Origin: Glandiceps talaboti
Lineage: Eukaryota; Hemichordata; Enteropneusta; Spengelidae
Assembly: GCF_964340395.1 (NCBI RefSeq)
Contig: NC_135560.1
Coordinates: 4,729,998-4,793,997, forward strand
DNA length: 64,000 bases
Direction of reading: 5' to 3'
Shown in pieces: positions 1 through 11,835 of this stretch. Each line of letters starts with the position of its first letter. Position 1 is the stretch's first letter. The notes beneath the pieces were generated by a model. That model saw only the letters and a list, made by a program, of their open reading frames with translations, had not been told where the DNA came from and made no database searches. A program made the position numbers and the translations under genes.

Positions 1-2039
1 GTGTTTTCAAAAAGAAATTATCACCTTTACGATCATGTAATTCGTGCGTTTAGTTTTAGAGATACATCGCTGTAATGGGAGAGCTCCTGGGACCATTCGT
101 CGGAAGGTGGTCTGCACGACTCGGTTAAGGATAGAGGGCGCTATGTTACATAAGTCGTTCTTAACTTGAATGTCAGTGGAATTAGCTGTTGAAAGTTCAA
201 ATAAGTCCAAAGACATATTTCTGATTCTGTTCAATTATCCAAGTACGTTAATATGCAATCCTCACGTGAAGATATTGAAAATGCCGAGTATTTACTTTGT
301 CCATAGAAACAATTCCTTACTGGTAGTTTGGTGCGCGCGTGCGTACATGCGTACATGTGTGCGTCCGTCCATGCGTACATACATAGGTGCGTGCGTGTCT
401 GTGTGTGTCTGTGTCTGACTGTGTGTTCCCATTATTCTTTACTTCTGAAGGACAAATCCTCGCCCATTTAACGAGTGTTTTGGAACATACTTGGCAAGCT
501 GTAGTCAACACTGTTGTGTTATCTTTGTGGACAACCAAAATTTGTTAATTTAGAAATCATTCAGGCGTCCGAAGTTCTTATTATCTGTGTCAGCAAGTGA
601 TAACACATTGAGCGATAGGAATAATTGCAATTGTTTGGCATCTATTGCAATAATATGTTGACATCCCTACAACCCTAATTATGCCTCCTCAGACATAACA
701 AATACGGAAAAATCAAAGTTAAAAAACAAACTAGCCAGATTTTCAATGACCAACTGTAAAGCGATGGTAGAACGTTCATTTATCGTGATCATTGAATGTT
801 TGTTCTTTGTTAACTTTCACTCAAAGAAAATCATAAGATTAATTAATATCGCGACGCATGAAAATGGTTGGACTTGGCCATGGCTCGCAGAACAGTATTG
901 AGGACTCGGACAAGATATTATATTACTGAGAAAAACCGGCTTACAGATAACTAAAGTACTGGTAGACATGTACACACACAAAATAATTGTAGTTCAGTGT
1001 GAAAGATTGCACACTGAATGATAGCTAGCTGTAGTGTGCATTGGTTATGTGTGGAAATAATCACCCTGTGATCATCAAGACAGTGTAATCACTTGAAGTC
1101 CATGCAACTATACACTATAGAAAATCATGGAAGTTTGTGAAAATAATCTCTGGAGAATAACTTGCTATTAGAAATAACGTCACACGGTGAGTATAATGAC
1201 ATACGTGTTGTCGTGACGTAGACACGTGTTGTCGTGACGCACGTTATCGTGACATAGAATGACTAGATAGAGTATATGTATTCCATATTTCTTGTTGAAT
1301 CCGGCTCGTCGTGATGGTATAATAGCATATATTAACATATTGCAACTAAGGTAACTGTTTTAGTCTGTGTCTATCTTAGTTAGCTGAAAGTGGGGTTTCC
1401 ACTCGTATAGAAATTTGCATTGAAATGTAGTGAGCTATGACGTAGTAAACGGTCCAAGTAAGTAGTTACCCTCAATACGAGTGCAGTGCGTTTACGATTT
1501 GTATGATTATGTATTTCTCTCTACACCCAGTCGAATTACGTGTATTTTACTTTGCTCTGTACAGCAATGGTATCTCATGTACACCCTTCAAGATGAGCTC
1601 TTAGTTGTCGTTATAGCTGAAAGCATGCCCTGGCCTGTGAGAATGTCGACATGTAGTATGGGCTCGTGTAACATATTTATCTTCGTTGAGATATGAAGAC
1701 TAAGTGTCCTGTATAAAAGTTAGTGAATCACGTGGCCTTTAAAACCAGCAATGCCGTAATATGGCCAAAGGGAAACATTGAAACTAGCTGATACCTTATT
1801 ACAGAATAGACAGAGATAGTGTAATTTGACTCCGATTCGTCACATTGTAGACTAGTCTGGTTGACATGGACTTTTACATTAGTTCGAAATTCACCATCAA
1901 TATTGGATACACATGTAAATACTCGGAAAAGAAACGTTACAATTTCAGGGAAACACAACACAACATACCAACTTGGCAGAAGAGAAGTATGTATTGCATG
2001 TACACTCGAACGCAACTATTTTTTATAATGGTTTTTTAA
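1..2039. other. Intergenic, no gene recognised
   Basis: I see no coding region with recognisable domains or plausible splice structure here. The short open frames (for example 1481-1696 plus and 1728-2015 minus) have no family signature. A short GT/GC-rich alternating stretch lies at about 331-425. The only structured item is the 3' half of a dispersed repeat at about 1141-1325, listed separately. Confidence 0.6.
1141..1325 (+). repeat. Dispersed hairpin-repeat family, 3' half (copy 1)
   Basis: This shares the tail of a repeat also seen near 17.03, 48.31, 58.38 and 61.79 kb: a GGAGAATAA-like start, then repeated 'cgtgttgtcgtgac' blocks, then 'gagtatatgtattccatatt', 'tgttgaa' and 'atggtata'. 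The 5' hairpin arms of the full copies are missing. It is non-coding and of MITE type by inference. Confidence 0.6.
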
Positions 2040-2149
2040 AAATTAATACTTACCCAAGTAGCAGGCTAGCTTGCTTTCTTTTCAAAACGCACCGACTGCT
2101 GTTAGTAATCAACTCGTGAAGAATTTATGTCTTCACGCTAGTCATTAGT

Positions 2150-2340
2150 GGTAACGTTATGCAAATTACAGGTACACTTCTAACCAATCACCACGTTGAC
2201 ACGCCCACTTCTACCCTTGGCATAGTTTCAAGCAGTGTGTCGATTGGGTGATTTTGGAGGGATGAATGACGTCAACATGACACTTTGGCGTAATGCACAT
2301 GTCATATTTAAAGTAGCAAGACATAGTCGAATTTAAATAA
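2150..2340 (+). promoter_or_regulatory. Possible promoter-like block
   Basis: Within about 150 bases there is an octamer-like ATGCAAAT (about 2159), a CCAAT box (about 2184), TGACGTCA (about 2268, a CRE palindrome) and an AT-rich TATA-like stretch (about 2304), followed by the open frame starting at 2340. Each motif is short and could occur by chance. The clustering immediately upstream of a signal-peptide-like ORF is the only reason to list it. Confidence 0.2.
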
Positions 2341-2549
2341 TGACAGATTTGTCAATTCTTCCCTTTTTCTTACTAGTTTTGATATATACGAATTATACGT
2401 TCACGTCATTGTCACCGAGAAACAATTTTATAATCAGTATCAACCATTCTAATTGTGGCCTGAATTACAGACAAGAAATTGTGCCTGAATTGACGAAAAG
2501 TGTCTATGACGTCACCAACCAGACTTGTAGTACGCATGGATCATTTTGA
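2340..2549 (+). CDS. Candidate small secreted protein (69 aa), unconfirmed
   Basis: This is a single open frame with a real ATG. Residues 1-25 look like a signal peptide (MTDLSILPFFLLVLIYTNYT, then a polar stretch). The remaining 44 residues contain two cysteines and asparagines in N-glycosylation contexts (NHS, NQT; NYT lies at the end of the hydrophobic stretch). I recognise no family. A frame of this length can arise by chance, and there is no splice or polyadenylation evidence. Treat it as a candidate only. Confidence 0.2.
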   Translation: MTDLSILPFFLLVLIYTNYTFTSLSPRNNFIISINHSNCGLNYRQEIVPELTKSVYDVTNQTCSTHGSF

Positions 2550-3475
2550 CTTGCGTGGGTGTTACGTGCAACAGTTTTGTAGTACCATGTTTCTGATATA
2601 GTGCTATTAAACATGAAACGGAAATATTTCTTTGATAATATGTATTATTTAACAAATATGGCGGTAATTAGTCTAAGTTTCAAACAAAGAGCTATTCAGC
2701 TTAAACTTTCTTACTATAAAAACAATACTTGGTTGCAATGAGTCACAGCATTCATGATTACTGCTGGCTATATCTAAATCAAATCTCTGTAAAACAAGAG
2801 TGATTTAAGAAGGCATATTTGACATCTGTTTGGGGACTTTGTCATGACCTTCGACCTTTCGGTATGAATGACGTATTTCTATTGATAGAACTGTGGTAAG
2901 AGTATGATAAGCTATCTATCAAAGTATGGTGGCTTAATATTGTTACAACATTGTAGCATTTTATAATAATCTGACACAAATGCTTCGACGTACGTAGTGA
3001 CTTATAAGGATATACCATCAACAATAAGGAGAAAACTGATATTTACAAACAATATAAAGAATGCGACTGCATCGCCGAACGTTAATATTTGGAAGTACAA
3101 AAACTTTGGAAATTTTACAGAGACGTGTCGATATTTGCTGCGAGTCATTTTGATTATGCAAAGTGATGGGAAGTTCAGCGTTATTCACCCTCAACTTACG
3201 ACCAAACATGAAAAACCGCGTGTTTTTTTCTTCCTTAGGCTTCGGTCGAAAAAAATTGCAAAGGATGGATATGAAAATTCTGATGGTCTGAAAGGGATGG
3301 CCACGAAATATTTTGCTCATGATTTTAACCAAATTAAACCTCGAGAGCCACACAATAAGTACTAAAGACTCTATTCAGTGATGCGGTGGGTTTAGTGGTA
3401 CCAATTGTACATCTCCAGAAGGCGGAAAGTGGAATGGGGACACTGTATAATCACACATTAAAATCTGTGTAGCTG

Positions 3476-3545
3476 CGGGAGGGGGGGGGGTGTACAAAAA
3501 TTACTGGGTTAATTTCGGGGGGGGGGTCGATGAATTTTTTTTTTG
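3476..3545. repeat. Poly-G and poly-T low-complexity tract
   Basis: Runs of 9-10 G near 3481 and 3520 alternate with a T run at about 3536. Similar G runs occur at 9534, 23444, 37567 and 48086, so they recur across the window. Confidence 0.85.
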
Positions 3546-4202
3546 AGAGTGCGGAGGGGGGCTGCGAAAAAGTTTTGACCAAAATATTTGAAAGATTATG
3601 AACGAATGGCTTTTAGCACGTACACTTTCGTGAATTGTCAACAAGTGTAACTAATAATGTAAAATGTGAATATTAAATATCCACTAGAATATTAAGACTG
3701 TTACAATACAAACATAACATGTTAGTAAACATATCTCTCAATCCATCATACTGACTCCGTTACAAAATTCTATAGAACTCTAGAAAACTCGTTCAATACT
3801 ATTACAACCCATTTCAAATCATCAAAACGTTATTTCGCATAGTATATAGTTCTAGAAACTAAATATTACTGAAACCTCGATTTCATAGATGTTGTCCATA
3901 CTACCACGCTTATCTACAAAAATTGAACTTTGTCACACTAGTATTTGAAGAAAACTGCATTTATTTTGTAAGCCACCTGTCAGTGTTTTTCCCCACAAGA
4001 CTGTTGATATAAACACAGTAGGGCTAATGATGTAAATATATGAAAAACAAAGGATAACATTTCAAATCACCGATATTGTTGACTATGTGGTTGTCTAGAG
4101 ACATCACTACATGATTTGCACGTAAAAGAATCACGAGAGAGACTTAAAGGCCTCACCATCTACTCAAATGTAGTTCGTTCTTGATAAGAAAGTGTTGATA
4201 GG

Positions 4203-4500
4203 TACGGTTGTGTCTCATTCTATGTGTTATGCCATTCTGTGTGTTATGCCATTCTGTGTGTTATGCCATGCTGTATGTTATGCTATTCTGTGTTTTGTGC
4301 CATTCTGTGTTATGCCATACTGTATGTTATGCCATTCTGTGTGTTATGCCATTGTATACGTTATGTCACGGTATGTTATGCCATTCTGTATGTTATGTCA
4401 CTGTGTGTTATGCCAGTCTGTTTGTTATGTCACTGTGTGTCACAGTGTCATGCCATTCTGTGCCTTACCCCATTCTGTGTACTAAGCCATTCTGTTTGCC
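4203..4500 (+). repeat. Degenerate 16-17 bp tandem repeat (ttatgccattctgtgtg)
   Basis: About 17 imperfect copies of 'gttatgccattctgtgt' stand in tandem. All three forward frames stay open across it because of the repeat, giving Cys/Tyr/Met-rich peptides. These are not evidence of a gene. The array is followed by a short GATT run at 4515-4541. Confidence 0.9.
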
Positions 4501-4999
4501 ATTCAAAACAATTAATCGATCGATTGATTGATTGATTGATTGGCTGGTTGGCTAATATTTTCGTGCCTTGTACACATTTGGAAAGCTTTCCACTCAACAT
4601 AAACTAGTCGGTCGCGATCTAGTCTGAAGGCAGTGTAAGGTAAAGGGAAGATGGAAAGAAAGTATAGGAAAGAAAAGGTAATATCTAGTGTTCTGATAAA
4701 CAAACCAAACACATATATCAGATGTAAAGGAACTGGGTCTAGAATCAGAGAAGGAACTATACTGTCGTTTTCATGGATACAGATGAGTCTGAATCTATTT
4801 ATATGTGCATCAATTTTAAGATTTAATTTCGTATAAAAAATATAAAAGCTCCATTGACTGTAACGGGAACTATTTACATTGCATGATTTTTGTTCTCTCA
4901 TTCACCGCTTACTTATATTGTTGTAATTACCAAAGCTTGTGTCACAGTGATCGTTTAGTATTGCAACCTGGTCAATATCCTACAAGTATTTAATATGAC

Positions 5000-5175
5000 G
5001 TTGTTGACAGATCAGCTGGTAAATGGTCTGAATCACTTTCATGGCTGTTTACACATGGACATCAAGTCAGTGTACACAGTACCATCAATGACTAGTAACA
5101 AGATAATCAGAATGATTGGACCGTTTCCTGAGACTTTCATGTATTTTCAACAAACAAAAAGTTATATTAGGTACT
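5000..5175 (+). repeat. Dispersed repeat pair, copy at 5.0 kb (partner at 34.2 kb)
   Basis: The block 'gtttacacatggacatcaag', followed by 'tcagtgtac' and 'tgactagta', recurs at 34,250-34,330 in UBAP2L intron 2 with small changes. Later parts (TTCATGT, TTTTCAACA) also match. It is non-coding; the element class is unknown. Confidence 0.6.
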
Positions 5176-5569
5176 GTAAAATCCATCTGTCAGGACTGAC
5201 TAGCATAATATTTAGGGTAGACCTTTGAATTGTCAGATCGCGAGGAACCTAGCATCTAAACTAATTATTTTAGGTGTGAAATTTTGGTCTAATTTACTGT
5301 TCTATAGTTTTGGTTTTTTTCCTGAGCCTTTTGTACTCTCACCTGGAGAACTTTGACTTTCTCCATACAATAGAATTTGAAAACAAGCACTGCTGAAGAA
5401 ATGACGCCACGAAGATACCAGTTCATGGAATTGGTAGACGCCTTTAGAGTGGCTGGGAAACCAGACACGCCGATAGCTGGGTACTGGACAAGTTTTGTAT
5501 TGTATCTAGGAGACCACTATATCGTGGTCTGAGATTGTGTGAAGTTAACAATGATTGTCAAATAGATAG

Positions 5570-5670
<101 letters not shown>

Positions 5671-5839
5671 GTCTAAACGTCTAAAATCAGAAGTTTTATT
5701 TATATTGTACGTGTGAAAAAAGACAAAGTTCTCCAGGTGAGAATACACCTAAACAAGTCAGTCATAACTTACAGTCTGAATTCAAAAATCGGGGAAATGA
5801 CTTCATTTCAGTGGAATAGACAATATAGATTGTATATGA

Positions 5840-5955
5840 TAACCGTCGATGACATTAAACCTGTACTAGCTGTAACTGGAGTATTATTGTTTTCAATCAG
5901 ACAACAAACAATATATTCACTGAAAATTGTTGGAATATAAATGATTGGACATCAC
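5840..5955. repeat. Dispersed repeat pair, copy at 5.8 kb (partner at 14.5 kb)
   Basis: The core 'atattcactgaaaattgtt', followed by 'gaata' and 'gattggacat', recurs at 14,548-14,600. The preceding 'aacctgtactagctgtaact' has relatives near 14,300 and 14,436. It is an unclassified dispersed repeat. Confidence 0.55.
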
Positions 5956-6590
5956 ACAACAATAGGCTGAACTCTTGATCGTATTGGGGTTACTGATTTT
6001 TGAGTGCGGATCCAAATATCCAATACCATACCCAAATATGGATTTATTTTACTATATCATGTGTAGAGCTAACTACACAGATACATTTACCCATAGATGA
6101 TACTGTACAGGGTGTACAATAATTTGAGTAAGTCATTATCAATAACAAAACTGTCTTTTGAAAAGGTAACGTTCCGGTTCCAGCTAGTGCAGCTTTGAAA
6201 TCGTCTTCTGACAGTACGATACGTTGATGACTATGTAGGTGTTACATTGACCTATTTGGTGCATGTGCATATGCATAAATTATTAAACTGTGTTATCAAT
6301 TCGTATTATGTACCATGCCTGAGTACTGGGTTTGAGTTTTATCGATAATAACGTAATGGTATGTATTCGGTAAAAGGTGCCTTTTGACATCAGTAAAAAT
6401 CCTTTCTCCCTCCCCACCCTCCCCAAAATGTACGGTATAAACTCAGCTTGCCTTATGCCTTTTTCAATGCAAGTTGCTGGCAACCTGCTGTATGCGTAAC
6501 TTGTATAAATGGTAGAAATCAAAATGTACTTAAAAATGTAATTCAAAATAAGTCTATCAACAAAATTTGTTTTCTATACAGTGTCGTATA

Positions 6591-7601
6591 CTATGTAAAT
6601 TGTCTCAATTTCGGAATCGACTTGGATCTAGGAACACATTCTCGTGAACCAAAGTATATATACCGATATATCTCGCCAAGTGCCGTATCCATATCGCGTA
6701 TATTTTCGTCTGTGAATAGTTTATCAGGCCAACGTCCCAGGTACGCCCTAATCCATACTTGGACAGTGTATCTATTCTCAAACCAAGGATACTTTCCAAA
6801 GAACAGAATCTCGTGGTTCCACTCAACCACTTTCTCGTGTTCTACGTGAACAAAGTCGCTGTACTCATTGGCAAGTTTTAACGGTATTTTCCCAGAGTTG
6901 CATGCATAGCAATCCCCATAATAGTCAACGTAACTTTCGTAGAATTTCCTGAGAAAAACTGAGGTATTGGTCGCTATTATAACTCCGTTGTTGAATATAT
7001 AGCCAGCAGGTTGTCCGATGACAAACTCGTAGTGTCTGAGAGGGTCAAGAGAACCGACAACAACAACGTCAGTGTCTAGATAGACTCCGCCCATTTCTAA
7101 CAATATCTCTAACCTTGCGATATCGGCTGAATGTTCAGGAAAATCTCTGTTCAATGTAGAATTGAAAACACGTGCATCTCGTTTCCGATATCTTATTTCT
7201 AACACCGGTATTGTTTTGACCTCGTTCCACCACCGACCGTTAGGTTCACAGTCCGTGTGAAACATAATTCGATCAGCTTTCATTATATAATATGCACTTA
7301 AGATTGGTATAAGGTGATCAAATCGGAATTCATGGCAGGTAAACCAAATGAAGTGTGCGATATTGGGTACAATTGGTTCCGGATGTGGCTGTAAATTCCC
7401 TGATAGCCAGGCTGACTCACCTGTAGCATAGCCTACTACTTGTTGCCAGTGTTTTGATACACTTGGTAGCTGTATCAGGGTGTTGTAGTGGGTAAAGTAA
7501 TGATATGTAATGAGCACGGTCAGCACACAAGTCAAACCCCACAGTGATAGCAGACACTTATGAAAGATCCTCCTTCCATGGCGTAGTAGTGTTCGCTGCA
7601 T
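6591..7601 (-). CDS. DXD-motif glycosyltransferase, type II membrane protein
   Basis: This probably encodes a Golgi glycosyltransferase of the 'glycosyltransferase sugar-binding region with DXD' family (GT32-like; A4GALT and OCH1 are distant relatives). I start it at the ATG at 7601, giving 336 residues. The frame is open to an ATG at 7700 (369 residues), but the downstream start puts the single hydrophobic anchor (CLLSLWGLTCVLTVLITYHY) about 15 residues from the N-terminus, right for a type II Golgi enzyme. A basic stretch precedes the anchor. The catalytic core is visible: IPNIAHFIWF-like nucleotide-sugar entry strand (VPNIAHFIWF), ADIARLEILLEMGGVYLDTD with the metal-binding DTD at residues 209-211 of the longer frame, then a FNNGVI segment and a WNHEILFF segment. 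There is no intron. Donor and acceptor sugars cannot be predicted. A 'cttactccag' just upstream of the frame could be a splice acceptor, so a 5' exon is possible. Confidence 0.92.
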   Translation of the reverse strand: MQRTLLRHGRRIFHKCLLSLWGLTCVLTVLITYHYFTHYNTLIQLPSVSKHWQQVVGYATGESAWLSGNLQPHPEPIVPNIAHFIWFTCHEFRFDHLIPILSAYYIMKADRIMFHTDCEPNGRWWNEVKTIPVLEIRYRKRDARVFNSTLNRDFPEHSADIARLEILLEMGGVYLDTDVVVVGSLDPLRHYEFVIGQPAGYIFNNGVIIATNTSVFLRKFYESYVDYYGDCYACNSGKIPLKLANEYSDFVHVEHEKVVEWNHEILFFGKYPWFENRYTVQVWIRAYLGRWPDKLFTDENIRDMDTALGEIYRYIYFGSRECVPRSKSIPKLRQFT

Positions 7602-7899
7602 ATCTTCATACCTTGAACTGGTAGTGTGTTGGTACGGATTGTACCTGGAGTAAGAGAACGTGAATTTTACGAGGAGAACGTAACGGACATTTGAATACAC
7701 CTTCGTACAACAAGGATAAACTCTGTACTATGACTCATACAGATCTTGTCAAATATTAACTGGTTAATATTTCATCCTTTAACTTAAGTAGAGTCTATAC
7801 ATTCAAATAATTCTATTCCAACAACTGCTGACATTAGTTCACGCCTACGTTTCACCATTTCCTATCATTTTCACACGTATTCACGTACAACATGAGTTA

Positions 7900-9945
7900 C
7901 AATAACTCTAAAAATAACTCTAAGCTTTAGATTGTTTCAAAGTACACTGTTTTATGTCGTTGAAGGCAGAAATTCATTCCACACTGTAGGTGTCCGTTGG
8001 ATTTCCGAAATTCTCGCATACGTCTTATGTGGGTGCGTCATGATGGTAACTAATATAAGTAAACAAACACCTTGTGTGGAATTTACTTTGTGGTTTATTA
8101 CCTTTGTGGAGTTGGAAAGAAATTTAAAAACAAACAAATTAAAAACAAAACAAATAAATTTACTCACAACCTATTATGATCATTAAAGTGTTATCTCAGT
8201 GGATCTGGATTTGGATCTGGGTAAATAATTGACACCGCCTCCTCATGGGTCTCACGCCAATGGGGTTCAAGGGTTTAAGATATAAATACTACTGATTTAA
8301 GTGATCTCTTTAATAGTCTTGTCTTGAATGAATATGTCGAAGGCGACTCGATGACAGAAGAGGGTAGTGTCTGTTTCTAATCTATTTTTGTTGTATTTTG
8401 ATTCTATTTGTCACTATACTACTTGTAGGAAACACTAAATTCAACTCTTTTCAAGCTACCATACATTTACAAACCAATACAGAACAGTGTTACAAAAGCA
8501 TGTATAATCTCCCCATCCTCCCCCCCCCCCTGTTTCGCTTTCTATGTCTGTCCCTCTCTACCGCTACCCATGTTTACATATAACTCAGTGCCATATCTGA
8601 AATATCCTGCGTTCTTCATCTCACGGCAAACATCTTAACACACCGCTAGACTACATTGGTAGGATTTGTAATAAACTAGTAAAAGTTAAAATAAGTTTGA
8701 ATTCATGTGCAGACTTTATAATGCCCCTCCCCCCCCTCGTATCAAACCTTTATGGAATGTACGACTATACGGCGAGTCAGCTTTTTATTAAGATAGACAC
8801 AAACTCGTTACTAGCTTACAATGTTTAAAATACTTAATTTATGTATATGGTGATTAAATTCACTCAACCAAGGCACCACTATCAATCACTCTCATCCACT
8901 TGTACATGTGTGATCTACCAAATTGAAAAACAAAACAAAACAATATTTTAGTTTGTGTCTACCATAGTAAGCCGAGAGCTGGCTTTCCACAGTAATATAT
9001 ACACGCGAGATATTGTGTGTGTAAATATTTGTGAAATGTCGAGTTCATTCTCTGTAAATGTACATTTCATGACGATCAACGTTGCAACTCCAATGGCACA
9101 TATACAGCCCGAGGCCAAATTTTAAACATTACGTTGGAATTACAACTCGTAAAAAAATGAACTCATCGAATAAATGCGAAATCGCTGGATGTATGTTTTT
9201 AAAATTCCATTCGACAGGCCACACTCAGGTTGGCGTTAACGTAAAAACGCTCTACTAAAAATAGTGAAACCCAGATATAATACAACTTGTTTTCATGCTC
9301 ACGAAAGATTCGAGATGGATATTGACATTGTCAACGTGTGATAGATCAAGTTGAAGGAGTACACCCGGTATTAGTCCATAAAGCCCAGTTGTCAAAAAAA
9401 GAAAGCATAGTAATTTTAGACACTGGGGGCGCTATTTGGCAGGCGAGCCTGTGTACCTGCAAGAATACGCCAGTCTGGATTTTACATTTACGAGATCAAT
9501 TCAGTAGGATAAAAGCAATTTTGTTTTTTATTTGGGGGGGGGGGGAGAGAAACCACTTTAGTTCACATTGTCTTATATCTCCAAATACAAATATTTATAA
9601 TAAAATGTCAAATCAAGAAATGCAAGAATTTTTGCAGAGATAAGAGTATTACACTAAAATATATTAAAGTGTGTCAATAGTAATGATAGCTAGATTTTTC
9701 CCTCTACATACTTCACACTGATTTGAAATTTTATTGTCTGAAACGACTTTCAATTTTGGCCAGAGGTTGGGTAGGGGATCTGAGGTCTAATTAAAGAATT
9801 TAGTTTAGTTTTTCGTCCTACATTAAAATATTGACCTTGCCCCTTACTTGGCCTGATATTTATATCTCAATTGGTAAAAGTACAAACCTATAATTTTTGC
9901 AATCAACTCATTTATGTTACATGTCACCCTATACAGACACTCCTA
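7900..9945. other. Intergenic, no gene recognised
   Basis: Only short frames without domain similarity are present, plus poly-C runs near 8520 and 8727 and a G run at 9534. I see no supported feature in this stretch. Confidence 0.6.
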
Positions 9946-9948
9946 AAA

Positions 9949-9980
<32 letters not shown>
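9949..9980. repeat. (AC)n microsatellite
   Basis: Sixteen CA units, lying just beyond the inferred 3' end of the small minus-strand gene. Confidence 0.98.
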
Positions 9981-9983
<3 letters not shown>

Positions 9984-10017
9984 CTAAAAGCAATAACCTG
10001 AAAATAACATGGTTGAC

Positions 10018-10023
10018 TTTATT
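10018..10023 (-). terminator. Polyadenylation signal for the small GPI-type gene
   Basis: TTTATT on the plus strand reads AATAAA on the minus strand, about 430 bases after the stop codon at 10455. It is the best-placed poly(A) signal for the gene at 10.4-13.2 kb. Confidence 0.5.
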
Positions 10024-10454
10024 CATTTCAGTGTGAAACACATACAGTTACTATTGTAGTGATTATTTATCAGGATTGTACTGCTTGTTGTGTAGGTTTA
10101 CTACTGTGGTATCATCTACTTTCAGGCCACATCACCCCAAAAATAACACTTGGTTGTCATCTATGGCTTTCACTATCTGATGATACAGAAAAATTGAACT
10201 GTAACTGTAGCTACAGGGAATACAGAAGTAAATATTAACTTTAAGATTATTGGAGTGGATCAACCCAACACATTCACTAGATACTAAATCTTGAATCATT
10301 GTAGCAGACATTCCATCATTAAACCACACTGTACAATCAACAAATGTTCTGTATTTGAAGTAGTTTCAATGGTCCAAGCAATGTCACTTGAAATACGCGA
10401 AATAAATAAGTCACTTTGATCCATTTCATAGGGTTGCAGTTGAGGGTGTGTAGA

Positions 10455-11167
10455 TTAGAATCTAATGAGAGATTGTGTTATTAAAGTACCAATTAAAAGT
10501 AACACAACATTCATTTGGAACGATAAATTGGCAGCATCTTTACTTGCTTCAAGGGTAGTTATATCCCCACCCTCAGGCTCACCCTCACCCTCACCCTCAG
10601 GTTCACCCTCAGCCGGAGCATCTGTAGCTGCATGTGTGAGAAAAAAAAGAAAGAAACAAAACAAATTAGTCTGGGAATTAAGTGTTTGTTCAGTATTACA
10701 ATATCATGAACATGACATGCATATTCAACGACTTGTATACTTGAAATGATTCACAGCTAAGAAATTACTTGGCTTTATAAAAATTATGGTCTTGCACTCT
10801 TGCTACAAAATACAAAGGCATAGATTATGAACTCCACTACAGTTTCATAATAAATAAAGTGTATTGGGAAAAAGTAATACACATTTTGAAGACAATTTGA
10901 ATGACTTTGCCATGACTAACTTTTCCACTAGTATGAATATGCTAACAACTACAAGTTTATATATGTGTAACTGGGTATGGATTTGAAACCTTTAGATGAC
11001 ATTAATCCTAAATTACCTGCACCAATTGTCCAATCTACACCAGTAGTGCCAGCTTCTGTAACTGCAGTGACACCACCAGAATCAGTGCCACCTGTCTGAC
11101 TGTTGGTCTGTTGACTAAGCATCAAAACAACCACGATGCAAATGGCTAGATGTGTAAAACACCTCAT
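10455..11167 (-). CDS. Small acidic secreted, probably GPI-anchored protein (107 aa)
   Basis: This is a two-coding-exon gene that I do not recognise. Coding exon A is 11167-11017; donor gtaatt. Coding exon B is 10627-10455; acceptor cacatgcag. The join is in phase (1+2) and continues the frame. Residues 1-23 form a signal peptide (MRCFTHLAICIVVVLMLSQQ, cut near TNS). The middle is low-complexity: Gly/Thr/Ser-rich, then a Glu/Gly/Pro run (EGEPEGEGEGEPEGGD). The C-terminus is a hydrophobic segment ending almost at the stop (MNVVLLLIGTLITQSLIRF) after small residues (KDAAN), the arrangement of a GPI-attachment signal; a single-pass membrane tail is the alternative. A 5' untranslated exon (13032 upwards) and a second acceptor at 11216-11217 (exon from 11215) complete the model. 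Function is unknown; it resembles short mucin-like surface proteins in composition only. Confidence 0.6.
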
Positions 11168-11239
11168 CTTGACTGTTCAAACAGTGATGCAATACGAGAA
11201 ATGTGCACTTGATGTCTGGAAAAACAAAAATAAGTGTAT

Positions 11240-11640
11240 TTAGTTCAAAAAATGTTTGGTTCCGGTTACCCAACCCCACACCTAGTTTTTCACTGCAGAC
11301 CCTAAACCTTTTTTTACGTAATCAAAAGAAAAAAAAGAAGAAAATTGCGAAAATTGTGACGTCTCGTGAGGAAATGGAAAGTCAACCATGTTATTTCAAC
11401 TTATATCAACTTAAATGGACAATATAAAACCAGTCTGTAATGGCTGTACATCTGATGAGAACAAACCGATAACACAGAGAAACCATATGGAAAACAACGG
11501 AAAACACAACTACTACTAGTACTAGCTATATATACATGTAGTACCTGAACTAAACACTCACACATGAAAAACAAAAATAATCTACCTACCCCACCTATTC
11601 CAAAATTGAGCGTAATCGGAACCAAACAATTTTTTTAGGA
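11240..11640 (-). mobile_element. TIR element, copy 1 (related to 18.70-19.07 kb)
   Basis: One end reads 'gtttggttccggttacccaa', the other 'taatcggaaccaaac' in inverted orientation. Internal segments ('cctagtttttcactgcagac', 'ccctaaacc', 'accccacctattccaaaatt') match the reverse complement of 18,700-19,070. No transposase is visible, so this is a non-autonomous DNA element by inference. It sits in the first intron of the small GPI-type gene. Confidence 0.65.
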
Positions 11641-11786
11641 CTTATATACAATTTTTATTTACATTTTATTTCTGTTATTGGTGAGCTAAAACGTGCCTAA
11701 ATATTTTGAGATGTTGGACGGGGGACATACATTTATTACAAATTATACTAGCTAGATCGCCTTGGCCAAAAACTCGGAGACTACGC

Positions 11787-11835
11787 GCCTCGTTTATTGG
11801 CACATAACCCTCCCGAACTCGTTGACTATCTTTTA
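11787..11835 (+). repeat. Short inverted-repeat block, left partner
   Basis: The block 'cctcgtttattggcacataa', followed by 'ccctcccgaactcgttg', recurs in the opposite orientation at 13,381-13,410 and again in the same orientation at 13,430-13,460. The two sites bracket a 1.6 kb stretch containing the inferred promoter and first exon of the small GPI-type gene. Confidence 0.6.

Noticed and set aside
2997-3365. 122-residue frame on plus and 111-residue frame on minus
   Set aside because: No recognisable domain, no codon or splice evidence; both strands open over the same AT-rich region suggests chance.
4192-4531. Three overlapping Cys/Met/Tyr-rich frames
   Set aside because: Explained by the 16-17 base tandem repeat, which lacks stops in all forward frames.
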